DNA of 64,000 bases from Paracentrotus lividus (lineage: Eukaryota > Echinodermata > Echinoidea > Camarodonta > Echinidae): positions 28,237,553-28,301,552 of the forward strand of contig CALNVZ010003426.1 in NCBI GenBank assembly GCA_940671915.1. The letters run 5' to 3'. Below are positions 44,235-56,414 of the stretch, piece after piece. The position numbers and the translations under genes are program-made. The first letter of the stretch is position 1; each line of letters opens with the position of its first letter. The notes beneath the pieces are model-generated. The model was not told the origin of the DNA. It made no database searches and saw only the letters and a program-made list of their open reading frames with translations.

Positions 44235-46183
44235 ATAAACACAACACAAAAAGAAAGTTCCCCCTATTTCAGATATCAATAATTTTTGAACCAGGAGGAA
44301 TTTAAAAAAAATCTAATTATATGTCCATGTAGGGAATTTAATTAGCCACAATGGGAGCGAATTTTAGGAATAATCATCAAGTCATGCTTCAGTGTGCAAT
44401 GGTTGAATGCAAAAATGTCATTTTTTGAAGTTCGCGATCCTAAAATGGCAACTTTGATTCAATGATAACGGACCCATTTTCAGATTTTAAACATTTTTCA
44501 GGTCAGAATGTATGCAAAACGTGCTTCCCAATATACAAAACGAAATTTGTTTCAAATTTCACTGTTGAGTGAGCATGCAGCAAAAATTGCCCATACTGCG
44601 ATTTTTACTTCTTTGCCATGATGTAATCGATCAAATATGATGGAATTCCTGTTGTGTAAGTGTATGAAACCAATATCCATTCATTCACGGTTGAATGAAC
44701 CCATCAAACAACCAAAAAATAGGCCATTTTAGAATTACGAAAATGCATTGCAGTAATTTTATGCACTAGAAAGCATCTTAATAACATTTTTGGGGGGTTG
44801 TATTTATATTCTTTGGGCACGTGTCACTGAACCTATGGCATTTATTTACAAATTCATGCTTCAGTGAGTACGTGAGACTGGAAAGGCCCTTTTCTCACGT
44901 ACGGACTAAAATTCAAATTCTTACTTTGATTGAATATAACAATTCTTTTCGGGGAGTACCTTTGATTTTATTTTCATAAAAATCCCGATGTTTCACGCCT
45001 CAGTGAGCATAAGATACCAACAAATTATGAAAATGAGAAGAAAGTTTGGGGCTTCGTCGTGGTTCAGTGACTTTTCTAATTCGTAATTTGAATAAAGATC
45101 ATGTTAGTTAGAGACCAGTTAAAGGTATGTGAAAAGTTTCGTAAAATAATTCATAGTCAAATGGACAAAAACTTACAATTAAAATATGCTAAATTTAACT
45201 TTTGTTTAGCTTTTGTTAAACCTCTGTACATAAAGTCAACGGAAGAGGAAATGAATACATGACAAATGTGAAATTCGGCCAATTTCATGGATGATTATTG
45301 TAATTCTGCTGTGAGTTATGTCACAAAACTTGGCACACAGCTTCAACTGATCTCTAACTAACAGGATCTTGGTTCAAATTACGTATTCGAAGAGTCACTG
45401 AACCATGACGAAGCCCCAAACTTTATTCTCATTTGCATGATTTTCAGGTATCTTGTGCCCACTGAGGCGTGAATAATCGGGTTTTTGTGAAAATAAAATC
45501 AAAAGTACTCCCCAAAAAGAACAGTTATATTCAATCAAAGTAAGAATTTGAATTTGAGTCCGTACGTGAGAAAAGGGCTTTTCCACTCTCACGTGCTCAC
45601 TGAAGCATGGATTTGCAAATAAATGCCATAGGCTCATTGACACGTGCCCAAAGAATATAAATACAACCCAAACATTTTTCGTTATTCTAAAATGGCCTAT
45701 TTTTGGTTTTTTGATGGGTTCATTCAACCGTGAATGAATGGATATTGGTTTCATACACTTACACAACAGGAATTCCATCATATTTGATCGATTATACCAT
45801 GGCAAAGAAGTAAAAATCGCAGTTTGGGCAATTTTTGCTGCATGCTCACTCAACCGTGAAATTTGACGCAAATTTCGTTCTTGGATATTGGGAAGCACGT
45901 TTTGCATACATTCTGACGTGAAAAATGTTTAAAATCTGAAAATGGGTCCGTTATCATTGAATCAAAGTTGCCATTTTAGGCTTGCGTACTTCAAAAAATG
46001 ACGTTTTTGCATTCAACCATTGCTCACTGAAGCATGACTTGATGATTTTCCCTAAAATTCGCTCCCATTGTGGCTAATTAAATTCCCTACATGGACATAT
46101 AATTAGATTTTCTAAATTCCTCCTGGTTCAAAAATTATTGATATCTGAAATAGGGGGAACTTTCTTTTTGTGTTGTGTTTATA
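44235..46183. mobile_element. 1.95 kb near-palindromic foldback element
   Basis: TATAAACACAACACAAAAAG at the left is inverted at the right end (CTTTTTGTGTTGTGTTTATA). Pairing continues for about 890 bp left (to 45122) and 840 bp right (from 45345), around a ~222 bp unpaired centre. The right arm has a 170-codon frame (45907 to 45395, minus) whose counterpart in the left arm is full of stops, so I do not call it a gene. It begins 20 bp after the Tc1-type element and interrupts a copy of repeat R. Confidence 0.88.
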
Positions 46184-46745
46184 TGGGAAGGAGGAACAAC
46201 TTCATGTATATACGGCTCAACATGTGATTCATGAGGTCACAAAACGTGACTTCACTGTCTATGGTAAACAACATAAATGTACACCTACCAATATTTATGG
46301 TAGCATAGTTCTGCACGTTTTAGTAAGTGCAAATTCACCAAAATGTGTTGTAAAAGGGTTCGAGGAGTGGGACCTTGAACTTCATATACAATGGCAGTTT
46401 TTATGGCTAGCTCATTATGGCATGGATTTCATAACCTCTTTAGAGGGGTCCATGACAAAACATTTACATTACTTGCAAAATTGCAACCATAATATGGTTA
46501 AAATATATATCATAAAGAGTCTTTTGTTCAACCATATTCAACGTAAATGAGTGATGGAGTTCCGATTAACCAAGTTCTCACGCAAAGCAAGCAAACATGT
46601 CAATCCGTCCATGACCACTATGAACATGAAGCACCTTTGCAATGCTATGTATTATTTCCTGCTTGCTTTGTAGATAAAGTATTCATCGATTTCAAACGAA
46701 AACAAATAAATCAGATCATTTCCTGATCAGTGTTCGCTTGAATAA
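46184..46745. repeat. Interspersed repeat R, copy 1
   Basis: Shares GGAGGAACAACTTCATGTAT, TGGGACCTTGAACTTCATAT, TTGTTCAACCATATTCAA, and GTTCTCACGCAAAGCAAGCA with copies at 56415 and 59880. An open frame of 126 codons is present, but it is broken in the other copies and its differences change amino acids rather than silent positions. The 3' part of R resumes at about 47391 after an inserted element. Confidence 0.85.
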
Positions 46746-46800
46746 AATTTATCATTTTATTCAAGCGAACACTGATCGCTTGAATAAAATTTATCATTTT

Positions 46801-47385
46801 TATGGATTTAGTCCCTTTTGCATGGAAACTAATTTTAAGTTGTTGCTATATCAGGGAGAGGTAATACATGTAACTATTAAACAGAACAGTAAATCATTTA
46901 AACATGTAGACTGACAATAGGAAGGATAGGGGGAGAGAAAAGTACTTCTATGTTCATGTTAAACATTGTGTACAGCTACTTACCCCTCGGGAATTTTCAT
47001 GCAAACGGGACTAAATCCGAAAACATATATAACAAAAATCACATAGAATAAAAGACATCGGCAGGATTGTTCAAACTTTCATTTTTGTTAGTTATATTGA
47101 TGACTCTTAAATATAGTACAATAACTTTCTGAATGGAAACATAGATTCGGGTGTAAAAAGAAAACATTGATTTATGAAGAATGAGCCAAATTGGATTTAA
47201 AATGTTTCGGATTTAGTCCCTTTAGCATGAAAACGTAAATTTCATGCCCATTTTTAACAGTTCTTGAAACTTTTTGGAGTTAGACTATATCAATTTGATG
47301 CACATAGTGAATGTTTATTTAAACAAGCAAAAACATGCCAAAAATGATAAAAAAATGGATTTCGTCCCGTTTGCATGTTAGCTCT
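46801..47385. mobile_element. TIR-like element with GGATTTAGTCCCTTTTGCAT motif
   Basis: Inserted in repeat R relative to its other two copies. The motif GGATTTAGTCCCTTT-GCATG occurs at both ends (46804, 47357) and inside at 47211, with its inverse near 47000 (CATGCAAACGGGACTAAATCC region). It relates to the elements at 20404 and 51742 but has TGCATG where those have TGGAATG. Confidence 0.7.
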
Positions 47386-47390
47386 TTTAA

Positions 47391-48430
47391 TCAACAAACA
47401 TTCACACTATGTACAGGCTTACGATCCATCTAACACCACATAGATTTCTTTATTTAGCTCCTAAGGGAAATTATTATGTTCGGTTTTAAAACCGGTTACA
47501 GCTCGTTATTCCGAAGGTTCGTTATTACAATCACAGGTTACAATCACCGTTGCTGTTCAATTCTTATGAGGGTTAGAAGGAAATATCAAAAACATTTGAC
47601 ATTTTTAGGATTTTTTTTTGCACGACTCCCTGGAAACTTAGGAGACGATTCACATGGCTTAACTCTTAACGTGCCATATTATTTTTTTGCCAAAAAAGTA
47701 GACTTTTTAAAAAAATCTTTAAAAATAGTATGAAATAGTCTTGCTTGGTGTAAATGTCGAGAAATCAATCCATAGACACAATACAATTAACTATGCTGTT
47801 TTGCAAAGCCTATACTGTCAGCATTAAAGAGAAAATGAGTTATTACGATTGTATAGATAATAAGTACAATTGCACGAAAACGTGTCCGTGGCACGCTAAG
47901 GGTTAAGATACTAAAGTCGTTAACTAGTCGTGAACTAGACTCATCACCGGTGAGATAAGTAATAAGTGATGTAAAGTTCACCTGTTTTACATGAAAACTA
48001 AATAAAATTTCAAAGTTTCAACGTTTCAGAGGTTGTGTTTGCGTTCATGTGCAGACTCTGCAAATTTGGAATGGGCTAAAATGCACGCCTGTTGCATAAT
48101 AGTAGTTAAGCGAGAACAATGCTATTTTCACACAAGTTACAAAATTAAATGGGCTTTCAAGATATGCATATTAAATTGGAAATAATACTTTACGTTAAAA
48201 TTAATTTACCGACCAATCAGAGGGACATTTTTTTGGGGTTGCCGCGCTATATTACGAAACATTTGATTGATCAAGTGATTTGCTGAAGTAAGTTTAAGCA
48301 TAATTTTTTGGTGCCGACAGCTTTCATGGCTTTATAGCATAGAGTCTTATGCATCTTGTTATATCAGATTGTTAGCTATAAAAAAAAAAGCGCTTTTAGT
48401 TTCGCAATAGACCATGTATTAAAGATGTAC
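47391..48430. other. End of repeat R, then unannotated AT-rich stretch
   Basis: The first ~100 bp continue repeat R (TCAACAAACATTCA, TATTATGTTCGGTTTTAAAA). The remainder shows no gene; a frame at 47476-47733 is basic and unlike known proteins. Confidence 0.5.
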
Positions 48431-48432
48431 TT

Positions 48433-50271
48433 CACTGAAAACCTAACCTCGTCCGTCAATGGATGGACTAGCTTTAAAGCTAGTCGGTCAAGACGGACTA
48501 GTGTTAAAGGTGGTCTGTCACGGTCCGTCGAGACGGACTAGCATACAACTGAATCTATATCTCTCAACTTGACGGACGAGCTTTAAAGCTAGTCCGTCAA
48601 GCTTGATCCTCGTCCGTCGGCTCGACTGACGAGGTCAACAAAAGTAGGTAGGCAGACTCAGTTTACCCATTAGAATGACTGACTAGCTTTTGATATACAT
48701 AGTATAAATGCACCTTCTCTATTTATTCTGTTTCCGAGCATAATCAAGTGGATACATTTTCAAACAAAGTTTGGTTTGGCTTGACAATCTGAAAGCTTAC
48801 GAGACATAACATCAATCATGACAAGTATGGAATTCACGAGTACTACATAGGTTCCACATATTGTTGTCTGTTCTTGAATTACAGGCTAATTGAATACCTT
48901 GTTACTATAGAACCCAAGAACCCGGTCTATTCTTACGGATTGCTGGTGAATGCCCTGCTTAGCAATAGCAGTGAATAGAAGGTGGATATAATTGACATTC
49001 TCAAACAAAGGTTGTTTTGGCTTGACAATCTAAAAGCTTACGATACATAACATCAATCATGACAAGTATGCAATTCACGAGTAGGTTCAAAATAGGCCTA
49101 CTCTTGTCCATCCTTTAATTACAGGCCTTTGAATAACTCGTTTCTATAGAACCCATGAACCGTCTATTCTTACAGATTGCTGGTGAATGCCCGGCTTAGC
49201 AACAGCAGAGAATAGAAGGTGGATACAATAGATTGAATAACATGCGCATTGCAAAAAGGACATCACTATAAGATGCATTATCTGTATGTGAATTCCATTT
49301 ACTGAGCAAATTGTACAGACGCAGACGTAGACTCTATATACCCCATAAAGCTTAAGATTTTTTATTATAATGGCGATCTCCTTCGTGTGACATGAATGTG
49401 TGAGTACTTTTGAATTCCTTATGTTTGAGTTCACAGATAGCGTTATTTTTCACATAGATATATGCTATAATCACCAACGCAACAAATTGCCAAATCAATT
49501 CATAAATATTGTGTCTATTTTGCAACGATAGTAACAATCACATTGAATTATGAAAATTGAATTTTAATTCTAACAACAAATATAGCCCCCATTTTTTCTT
49601 TTACATTACTTCTATCTGAAAGAAAAGAAAATTAGATTACAGGCACGACTTTTGGATTTCTGAAGTGGCTCTTAAGAAGGACAAGCGAAGGTAGAAAATG
49701 CAAATTAAAGCATATTATTCCTCCCTTTTATATCATCATAATAAAACGTTTTTTTTTTTCAGATTTGAAGTCTCTGACAAGCTGGTGAAGCCATATTAAC
49801 CTAGTACGTCATGCTAGTCGATCAAGACGGAAGCAAGAACATCGCAGCAGAAAAAGCGCGACGCACTAGCCTTAAAACCATGACTGACTAGCTGAAAAGC
49901 TAGTCCTGCTCAAAAGCTCGTCAGTCTGGGCATCACTACGACTAGCTTTTATGCTAGTCCGTCAAAGTAGTCGGTCACGACGAACGAGCTTTAAAATTAG
50001 TCTGTCGTGACCGACTAGCTTTAAAGCTAGTTTTTCATGACTGACTAGCTTTCTGGAAAGGTAGTCCGTCGTGACCTACTAGCATTAAAACTAGTCCGTC
50101 TTGACGGACTAACTTGACGGACTAGCTTTCAAGCTAGTCCGTAGAGACGGACGAGCTTTAAAGCTAGTCCGTAATAACCGGGTTGTGTTGAAGGAAAGCT
50201 AGTTCGTCGTGACTGGGCATCACTACGACTAGCTTTAAAGCTAGTCGGTCTACCAGATTAGGTTTTCAGTG
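48433..50271. mobile_element. CACTG element with GACTAGCTTTAAAGCTAGTC arrays, copy A
   Basis: Ends CACTGAAAACCTAA and inverse TTAGGTTTTCAGTG, flanked by TT (48431-48432, 50272-50273). Both subterminal zones (48440-48640; 49800-50265) are arrays of a perfect 20-bp palindrome GACTAGCTTTAAAGCTAGTC and variants, joined by CCGTC / GGACGG words. The middle has a ~240 bp tandem duplication (about 48760-49000 and 49000-49235). Short CACTG-type ends with 2-bp duplications suggest an EnSpm/CACTA-like non-autonomous element. No transposase is present. Confidence 0.85.
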
Positions 50272-50273
50272 TT

Positions 50274-51315
50274 GGTTGATATACTCAATAAAAGCTGAAA
50301 ACACTTTTTTTTCTTATCATCTTTCTTACTATTATAAGTATGTTCATTCTCCTCTCCTCAAATGAGGCCTTTGGCTTTTATTTTGTTTTGATCTGATAAA
50401 TGCATACACTTAAGAATATATCAAAATTTTATGCCATATGTCGCTTTTAAACATGTACAATTGTAATATATTTCATGTTTATTAATAAAGACCATTTTTT
50501 AATTGAATGGATTTGAACAGTTCAATGCAAAAATACCACAATTATGCGTATTGTGCTTCATTGATAAGATATTCTTTTTCTTTTTTTTTTTCTCCATTCA
50601 TCTGGAGCATGCTGAGGCACTTTTGATGATATAAATGAAGAATTTTTACGATATCCATTTTTTTCTGGATTAGAATCTTTTCAGATCCCAAAGGTTATTG
50701 GGCTACCTGTAAACAGTCATTGGATGTAAAAAAAAAAAAAAACACAAAACACAAAACACAAAAAACACAAAAAACAACATTAATCAAACAATCAATTTGA
50801 AATTTTGGCACCTATATCCCTTTTGATATAGAATTGCCCTGAAGCAAATAACACACCTAATTGTGTCTAGCTCATAATGGAGTGAAACGCGGATTGAAAT
50901 TAATTGTTGGAGTCCATAAAAACTCTATTTCTGTAATCCAACAAAAAGTTCTTTGTTCCACGAGATGCACAACATGAATAAGTGAGGGAGTTCCGAGGAT
51001 AACCCACTTCTTAAACCAAACAAAAAGGGGTTTCCCATATCCCTGGCTAAATCAGCGTTAATTGTAAATGACACAATTCATTGTTATTTTGTTTGAATTC
51101 TTATTTGAGAAGCTTTGTTTCGTCAAAAAAAAAAAATTGTTGTTTAAAAAAGATGTGTTTGGTTACGTGTACATCGTGTCGGTGAGCACAATCATATCAT
51201 GAATATACTGCATGTTATTTGCACACATTTATAATTGTATTACATACATGTGATGTAAACATTCGTAAAGGTCATCAGAGGGGTATGAATTTAAAAATTA
51301 ATTTCAATTAGGCTT

Positions 51316-51347
<32 letters not shown>

Positions 51348-51741
51348 AAATAGCAATGGGAGTTTACATTAAAAAAAAATGAAATATTGATTTTGTTTTT
51401 GTATTGTTTTATTGGTTTAAATACAGTATTAAAAACCTGCCGCAAGGCTTTTTTCAGGAAGTTCGTACATAAGAATGCATATAATACATAAAATAACTAA
51501 TTACAACATTCCATTTTTTACAAATACGACACATAGTAACATGGAAAAAGAAAATCAAGAGAAGACCCCTCAGTTGTCGAACATATTATTGAGGGATTGG
51601 GTATATTAGAAACATGTATGGAAAATATTTTCAACAATTTTTTATAAAGACCGATGGTTTGGTTTTTGTAATATATACATGTATATAAATAAATAAATAA
51701 AAACTGTTTGAATGAAAAACCGTGGAGAAAAAATGAAGAGG
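50274..51741. other. Stretch between CACTG element A and the next TIR element
   Basis: AT-rich. Holds repeat Y copy 2 and polyA runs; no gene is supported. Confidence 0.5.
50840..51380. repeat. Interspersed repeat Y, copy 2
   Basis: Direct relative of 42170-42745, sharing AGTTCTTTGTTCCACGAG, AGAAGCTTTGTTTCGT and GTGAGCACAATCATATCATG. It ends in a polyA run at 51320-51336. Confidence 0.8.
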
Positions 51742-52216
51742 TCATTTCCAAAAGGTACTGCATCCATTTTGTTAATTCGGAGAAAAACACGTTTTTTATA
51801 TTTCATTGATAGGAGTGTCTGTTTCAAATTAAACTTTTACAGATTGTTCTACTCTATGATCCTACAGGGAAACCAGTCTAACAAAAATCTAGGTCTACAA
51901 ATTTGTCTGTAAATGAACTTTTTAATGTTTTGTTCTGATGGATGTAGTAACTTTTGGAAACGATATGTATTAGAGTATGTAAATTGCCATGTATCTCGGC
52001 AATTTTTTATTCAAAAAGGAACATTTTGTACTATTTCATATAGCTTAAAATAGATGCCATGTTTTAAAACAATCAAACGTTGCATTGAGTACATAGGCTT
52101 TCAAATTTTCATTGATGCTCTGGCGAACCCAGCAAACTAAGAAATATTTACATGCATTAAAAACAAAATACATGGGACGACATAAAAGTGGATGTAGTAC
52201 ATTTTGGAAAGGAAAT
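51742..52216. mobile_element. TIR element CATTTCCAAAAGGTACTGCA
   Basis: Left end CATTTCCAAAAGGTACTGCA and right end the inverse, finishing ATTTTGGAAAGGAAATG. An extra inward copy of the right terminus is at 51941-51962. It is related to 20404-21193 but with GCATCC/GGATGT in place of AAATCC/GGATTT. No protein is encoded. Confidence 0.75.
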
Positions 52217-52285
52217 GCTTTTTGAAAGTTTTTTTTTTTCACCCTTCTCATTGAAAATTCATGCTTCTGTTTTTAACAGTCTGTA

Positions 52286-54362
52286 CACTGAAAACCTAAA
52301 TGGGTAGACCGACTAGCTTTAAAGCTAGTCGTAGTGATGCCCAGACTGACTAGCTTTAAAGCTAGTCAGTCACGACGGACTAGTTTTCCTTCAACACAAT
52401 CCGCTTATTACGGACTAGCTTTAAAGCTCGTCCGTCTCTACGGACTAGCTTGAAATCTAGTCCGTCAAGTTAGTCGGTCACGACGGACTAGTTTTAATGC
52501 TAGTCGGTCACGACGGACTAGCTTTAAAGCTAGTCTGTTTTGACCGACTAGTTTGATGGACTAGCATAAAAGCTAGTCGTAGTGATGCCCAGACTGACGA
52601 GCTTTGATGCAGGACTAGCTTTACAGCTAGTCCGTCAAGGTGTCAAAACTAGTCAGTCGCGATGTTCTTACTTCTGTCTTGACCGACTAGCATTACGAAA
52701 TAGCTTAATATGGCTTCATCAGCTTGTCAGAGACGTCAAATCTGAAATATGAGAAAACATTTTAAAGATACGATTAATTTTTTTTCACAAAAATTCAAGA
52801 ATTCAAGCCAAAATCATTTTATTATGATGATATCAGAATACAGTAATTAATACAGGAGGCACAATATTAGTTAACATTATGGCAATTATCAAATAATGTG
52901 ATGTTGAGATTTAATTTGGAAAATCAATTGTGAAATAATTACACTGAAGCCCGGCCAAACAAACAAGTTAGATGCAATCCATAATGCTAATAATATGCAT
53001 TTTGAATTTATACTTTATATGCTTGCTTCCAGTGCGGCGATTTGATGTCACGACTGGGGGGGGGGGGCTTAAAATAGCATTTAGCATTATATTCAACATA
53101 CATTTTGCCTCTTTATTAGCTTCACTAGCTTATCACTTTAAAAATCAAGGGGGAACGATCCCAGAAAAAAAAAATCGAGGGTGAAACGGTCCCCACTGTC
53201 CCCCGGGCTTCCCCGCCGATGGCTTGCATCATCATTGTCTTGTTTGTTGAAGGCCTACCTATTTTTGCATTTTCTACGCATATCTTTCTTGAGAGCTACC
53301 TCAGACTGAATCCCGCAATCGCGCCTCTAATCCAATATTCTGTTCTTTCAGATAGTAATCTAAACGAAATAGTGGCACATATAATTCTTAGAATAAGAAT
53401 TGAATTCGATATTTAATGTTGCTATTATCGTTGTCAGTAACACACACGCAATTTATAAATTAATATGGCAAGACAGAATTTGTTTCGCGTTGGTGATTAT
53501 AGTATTAATCCATGTGAAAAAATAACGATATCTATGAACTGAAAAATAAGGAATTCAAAAAGAGTACTCACACTTATCACATGAAGGAGATCGCCATTAT
53601 CATCAAAATCTTCAGTTTTACGGGGTATATCGGATCTGCTTCCTTACAGTTTGCTCATTAAATAGATTTCACATACAGATAATACAAATAATAGATGATG
53701 TCCTTTTCGCAATGCGCATGTTATTCACTCGATGCTATTCACCTTGTATTCACTGCTGTTGCTTAGCCGGGCATTCACCAGTAATCTATAAGAATAGACC
53801 AAATTCTTGGGTTTTATATAGTAACGAGGTATTCAATTAGCCTGTAATTAAAGAATGGAAAACAACAGTTTAAACCTACTCGTGAATTGCATTCTTGTCG
53901 TCATTGATGTTATGTATCGTAAGCCTTAAGATTGTCAGGTCAAAACAACCTTTGTTTGAGAATAATGTATTCACTTGATTATGTTCGGAAACATGCCGCT
54001 CTAAATTTACAATGGAGATAATAATTGACATTGCATCTGTGTGTATTTCAAAAGCTAGTCAGTTATTTCAATTGTAAGCGACATTGCAGCTATGTGTATC
54101 AAATCCTAGTCGGTCATTCTGATGGGTAAACTGAGGCTACCATTCCAATTTTATTGAGCTCGTCCGTCGCATCGACGGACTAACATCAAGTGTGACGGAC
54201 TAGCTTTAAAGCTCGTCCGTCAAGTTGAGAGATTTGGATTCAGTTGTAAGCTAGTCCGTCTCGACGGACTAACATGACACACTAGCTTTTAAACTAGTCC
54301 GTCTTGACTGACTAGCTTTAAAGCTAGTCCGTCCACTGACGGACGAGGTTAGGTTTTCAGTG
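52286..54362. mobile_element. CACTG element with GACTAGCTTTAAAGCTAGTC arrays, copy B
   Basis: Reverse-oriented relative of copy A: ends CACTGAAAACCTAA and TTAGGTTTTCAGTG, flanked by TA (52284-52285, 54363-54364). Palindrome arrays lie at 52300-52700 and 54150-54350. The central region matches copy A in reverse complement (GGAGATCGCCAT, GCCGGGCATTCACCAG) but has only one copy of the ~240 bp segment doubled in A, and carries a G-run at 53057-53067. Confidence 0.85.
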
Positions 54363-54772
54363 TAGAGGGGCTAAACATGAGTAGATTAAAGTAGATAAAG
54401 TAGATAAAACCATACATGCCAAGTCTCACGCATCTTGCGTGAGAATCACGGATACCTGGTCCGTCTCACGATCTCACGCAGTACACCCCATTTCTCACGC
54501 AAAATGAGAAAAAGGAGCATTATTATAAATTTTTTCACCAGTTTGGGGTCTCAAAATCCGAAAATCGGCAGTTTCGTCGCGCATCAATCCCTGCGAGTGC
54601 GATGTTTCCATGCAGGCGATCGTTATATGCAAGATAGCTTACTACGTGAAACATGTGTATCGTGCGCGCGCCTTCTTTGTGTACAAATTACTACTACGCG
54701 CGCGCTTATGTGGCAACGCGCGCCGCCTGCGCACTGCTTTCAAACACGATGTGAATGAACTTGGCATGTCTG

Positions 54773-54938
54773 TAAAACATTTCCCGATATTTCGGGCATA
54801 GCCCTTTGTAAAGGATTAAAAGATTTATTAAGCGTCAACTTCATAATGTTTGCTTTTTGTGATTATGAAGTTGATGCTTAATAAATCTGTCATTCCTTGA
54901 CAAAGGGCTATGCCCGAAATATCGGAAAATGTTTTATC
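54773..54938. repeat. Near-perfect ~165 bp hairpin
   Basis: GTAAAACATTTCCCGATATT pairs with AATATCGGAAAATGTTTTA. The arms continue through TCGGGCATAGCCCTTTGT and GATTTATTAAGC to a loop near TTTGCTTTTTGTG. Arms are about 75 bp each with few mismatches. It fits a palindromic MITE, or a transcript hairpin if transcribed. Confidence 0.85.
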
Positions 54939-55032
54939 TCAACGGTTTTTCATTCAAACTGTATTTCTTTTTAGTTTTATGAAAAATGAGCAAAGAAAAA
55001 TGGGGAGTGGGACGACGGATGAGAGAAGGTAC

Positions 55033-55668
55033 CATCGGATTCGAACCTGAGACCTCCTGGTTACTAGTCAGGCGCTCTACCATCTGAGCTGTAGTAAGCC
55101 CCGTATGGGTTGTTCCTAATACCCGTTAACTCTTCAATGCTCGAGTGTCAGAAGCTATTAGAAACCTGCATAAACCCGAAGGATAGAAATCAACTTGGAG
55201 TAAATGCGAGGGATCACGGTGAAGTGATGCAGCTTTTTTAATATAATTTTTTGGATAAATTTGGAAACTGACCAGAAATATATAATATTAAAAAATGAGC
55301 AAAGAAAATGGGGTACCATCGGATTCGAACCTGAGACCTCCTGGTTACTAGTCAGGCGCTCTACCATCTGAGCTGTAGTAAGCCCCGGATGGGGTTGTCC
55401 CTAATACCCGTTAACTCTTCAATGCTTGAGTGGTCAGAAGCTATAGAAACCTGGCATAAACCGAAGGATAGAAATCAATTTGGAGTAAATCGCAGGGATC
55501 ACGGTGAAGTGATGCAGCTTTTTATATTAATTTTTGGATAAATTTGGAAACTGACCAGAAAATATAATATGAAAAAGATGAGCAAAGAAAATGGGGTACC
55601 ATCGGGATTCGAACCTGAGACCTACCTGGTTACTAGTCAGGCGCTCTACCATCTGAGCTGTAGTAAGC
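55033..55668 (-). mobile_element. Tandem tRNA-Thr-like units, ~285 bp period (three copies)
   Basis: Minus-strand tRNA-like heads end near 55033, 55317 and 55602. Each has CAGCTCAGATGGTAGAGCGC (box A and D arm), an anticodon arm whose loop CTAGTAA gives AGT (Thr), and box B GGTTCGAATCC. Acceptor stems do not pair, so these are not working tRNAs. Each head is joined to the same ~210 bp body (CGTTAACGGGTATTAGG, TGCATCACTTCACCGTGATC, TTTGGAAACTGACC inverse). The head-to-tail order makes it a SINE turned into a tandem repeat. Confidence 0.85.
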
Positions 55669-55674
55669 CCCGGA

Positions 55675-55722
55675 TGGGGTAGTCTCAGGTTCGAGGTCTC
55701 AGGTTCGAATCCTGATGGTACT
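55675..55722 (+). repeat. Inverted partner of the tRNA-Thr-like head
   Basis: GTCTCAGGTTCGAGGTCTCA and GGTTCGAATCCTGATGGTAC read on the plus strand, opposite to the three heads to its left, so box B sequences face each other. The same arrangement recurs at 58490-58531. Confidence 0.75.
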
Positions 55723-55774
55723 TTCAGAATTCATTTCTTTATATAGTATGTGTGTGAGTGTGTGTGTGTGTGTG

Positions 55775-56085
55775 TGTGTAATGATAATAGTTACATTTAT
55801 ATAACGCTTAATACATATATCCACCTTGGTGTTTCTAAGCGCTTATAGTGTTAACTAATTATTACCCGGCTTAGCTATGATACCCCGAAAGGTGCTCACA
55901 GCATTCAAGGAATTGCTTCCTACCAGCATGACCAGTACCACACTTGGGTAGAGTAAGGCAAATTTGCAGATTGACATCTTGCCGAAGGATGCTAGAGGAA
56001 TTGACGGGATTCGAACAATGTACCTTGTGATCGTCAGTCCGCTGACTTATCCACTCGACCATACAACTTTTATGTATGTATGTGT
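55775..56085 (-). mobile_element. tRNA-derived SINE (Val-like head), copy 2
   Basis: Minus-strand head with TGGTCGAGTGGATAAGTCAG (box A) and a degraded box B (TTGTTCGAATCCC), then AATCTGCAAATTTGCC and a tail AAGCGCTTAGAAACACCAA ... AAGCGTTATATAAATG. The tail resembles the 3' end of the LINE fragment at 57700, as expected of a SINE moved by that LINE. Confidence 0.85.
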
Positions 56086-56414
56086 CTGTGTTTGTTTGTT
56101 TGTTTGTTTGTTTGTGTGTGTGTGTGTGTGTGTGTCTGTGCGTGTGTGTCACTGGCGTAGAGCGGGATGCACTTTCCTTTGTTACTGGGGGATGATGAAT
56201 AGATCATCCCCTCTAACAAAAGAAATTCATGCATGTCTACGCCCGTGGTGTTTGTGTATGTGTGTGTGTGTGTGTATGTGTGTGTGTATGTGTGTGTGTG
56301 TGTGTTTGTTTTTTGATGTGGTGGTGTGGTTAGTGGGGATAGTTGATGTGTTGTGTGCGAGAGGATTATTGTTATTAGGGAAAAAATAATAAAAAGGTGG
56401 CATGAATGTGTAAC

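Noticed and set aside
45395..45907. 170-codon minus-strand frame in the right arm of the 1.95 kb palindrome
   Set aside because: The matching stretch in the left arm (from 44512 on the plus strand) contains many stops, and no domain is recognisable.
46170..46550. 126-codon frame with protein-like text in repeat R
   Set aside because: The other two copies have a one-base shift, and differences between copies are nearly all amino-acid changing, which fits neutral drift rather than coding.
55033..55668. Functional tRNA-Thr genes
   Set aside because: Acceptor stems do not pair, T stems are damaged in most copies, and the heads are attached to a common repeated body.
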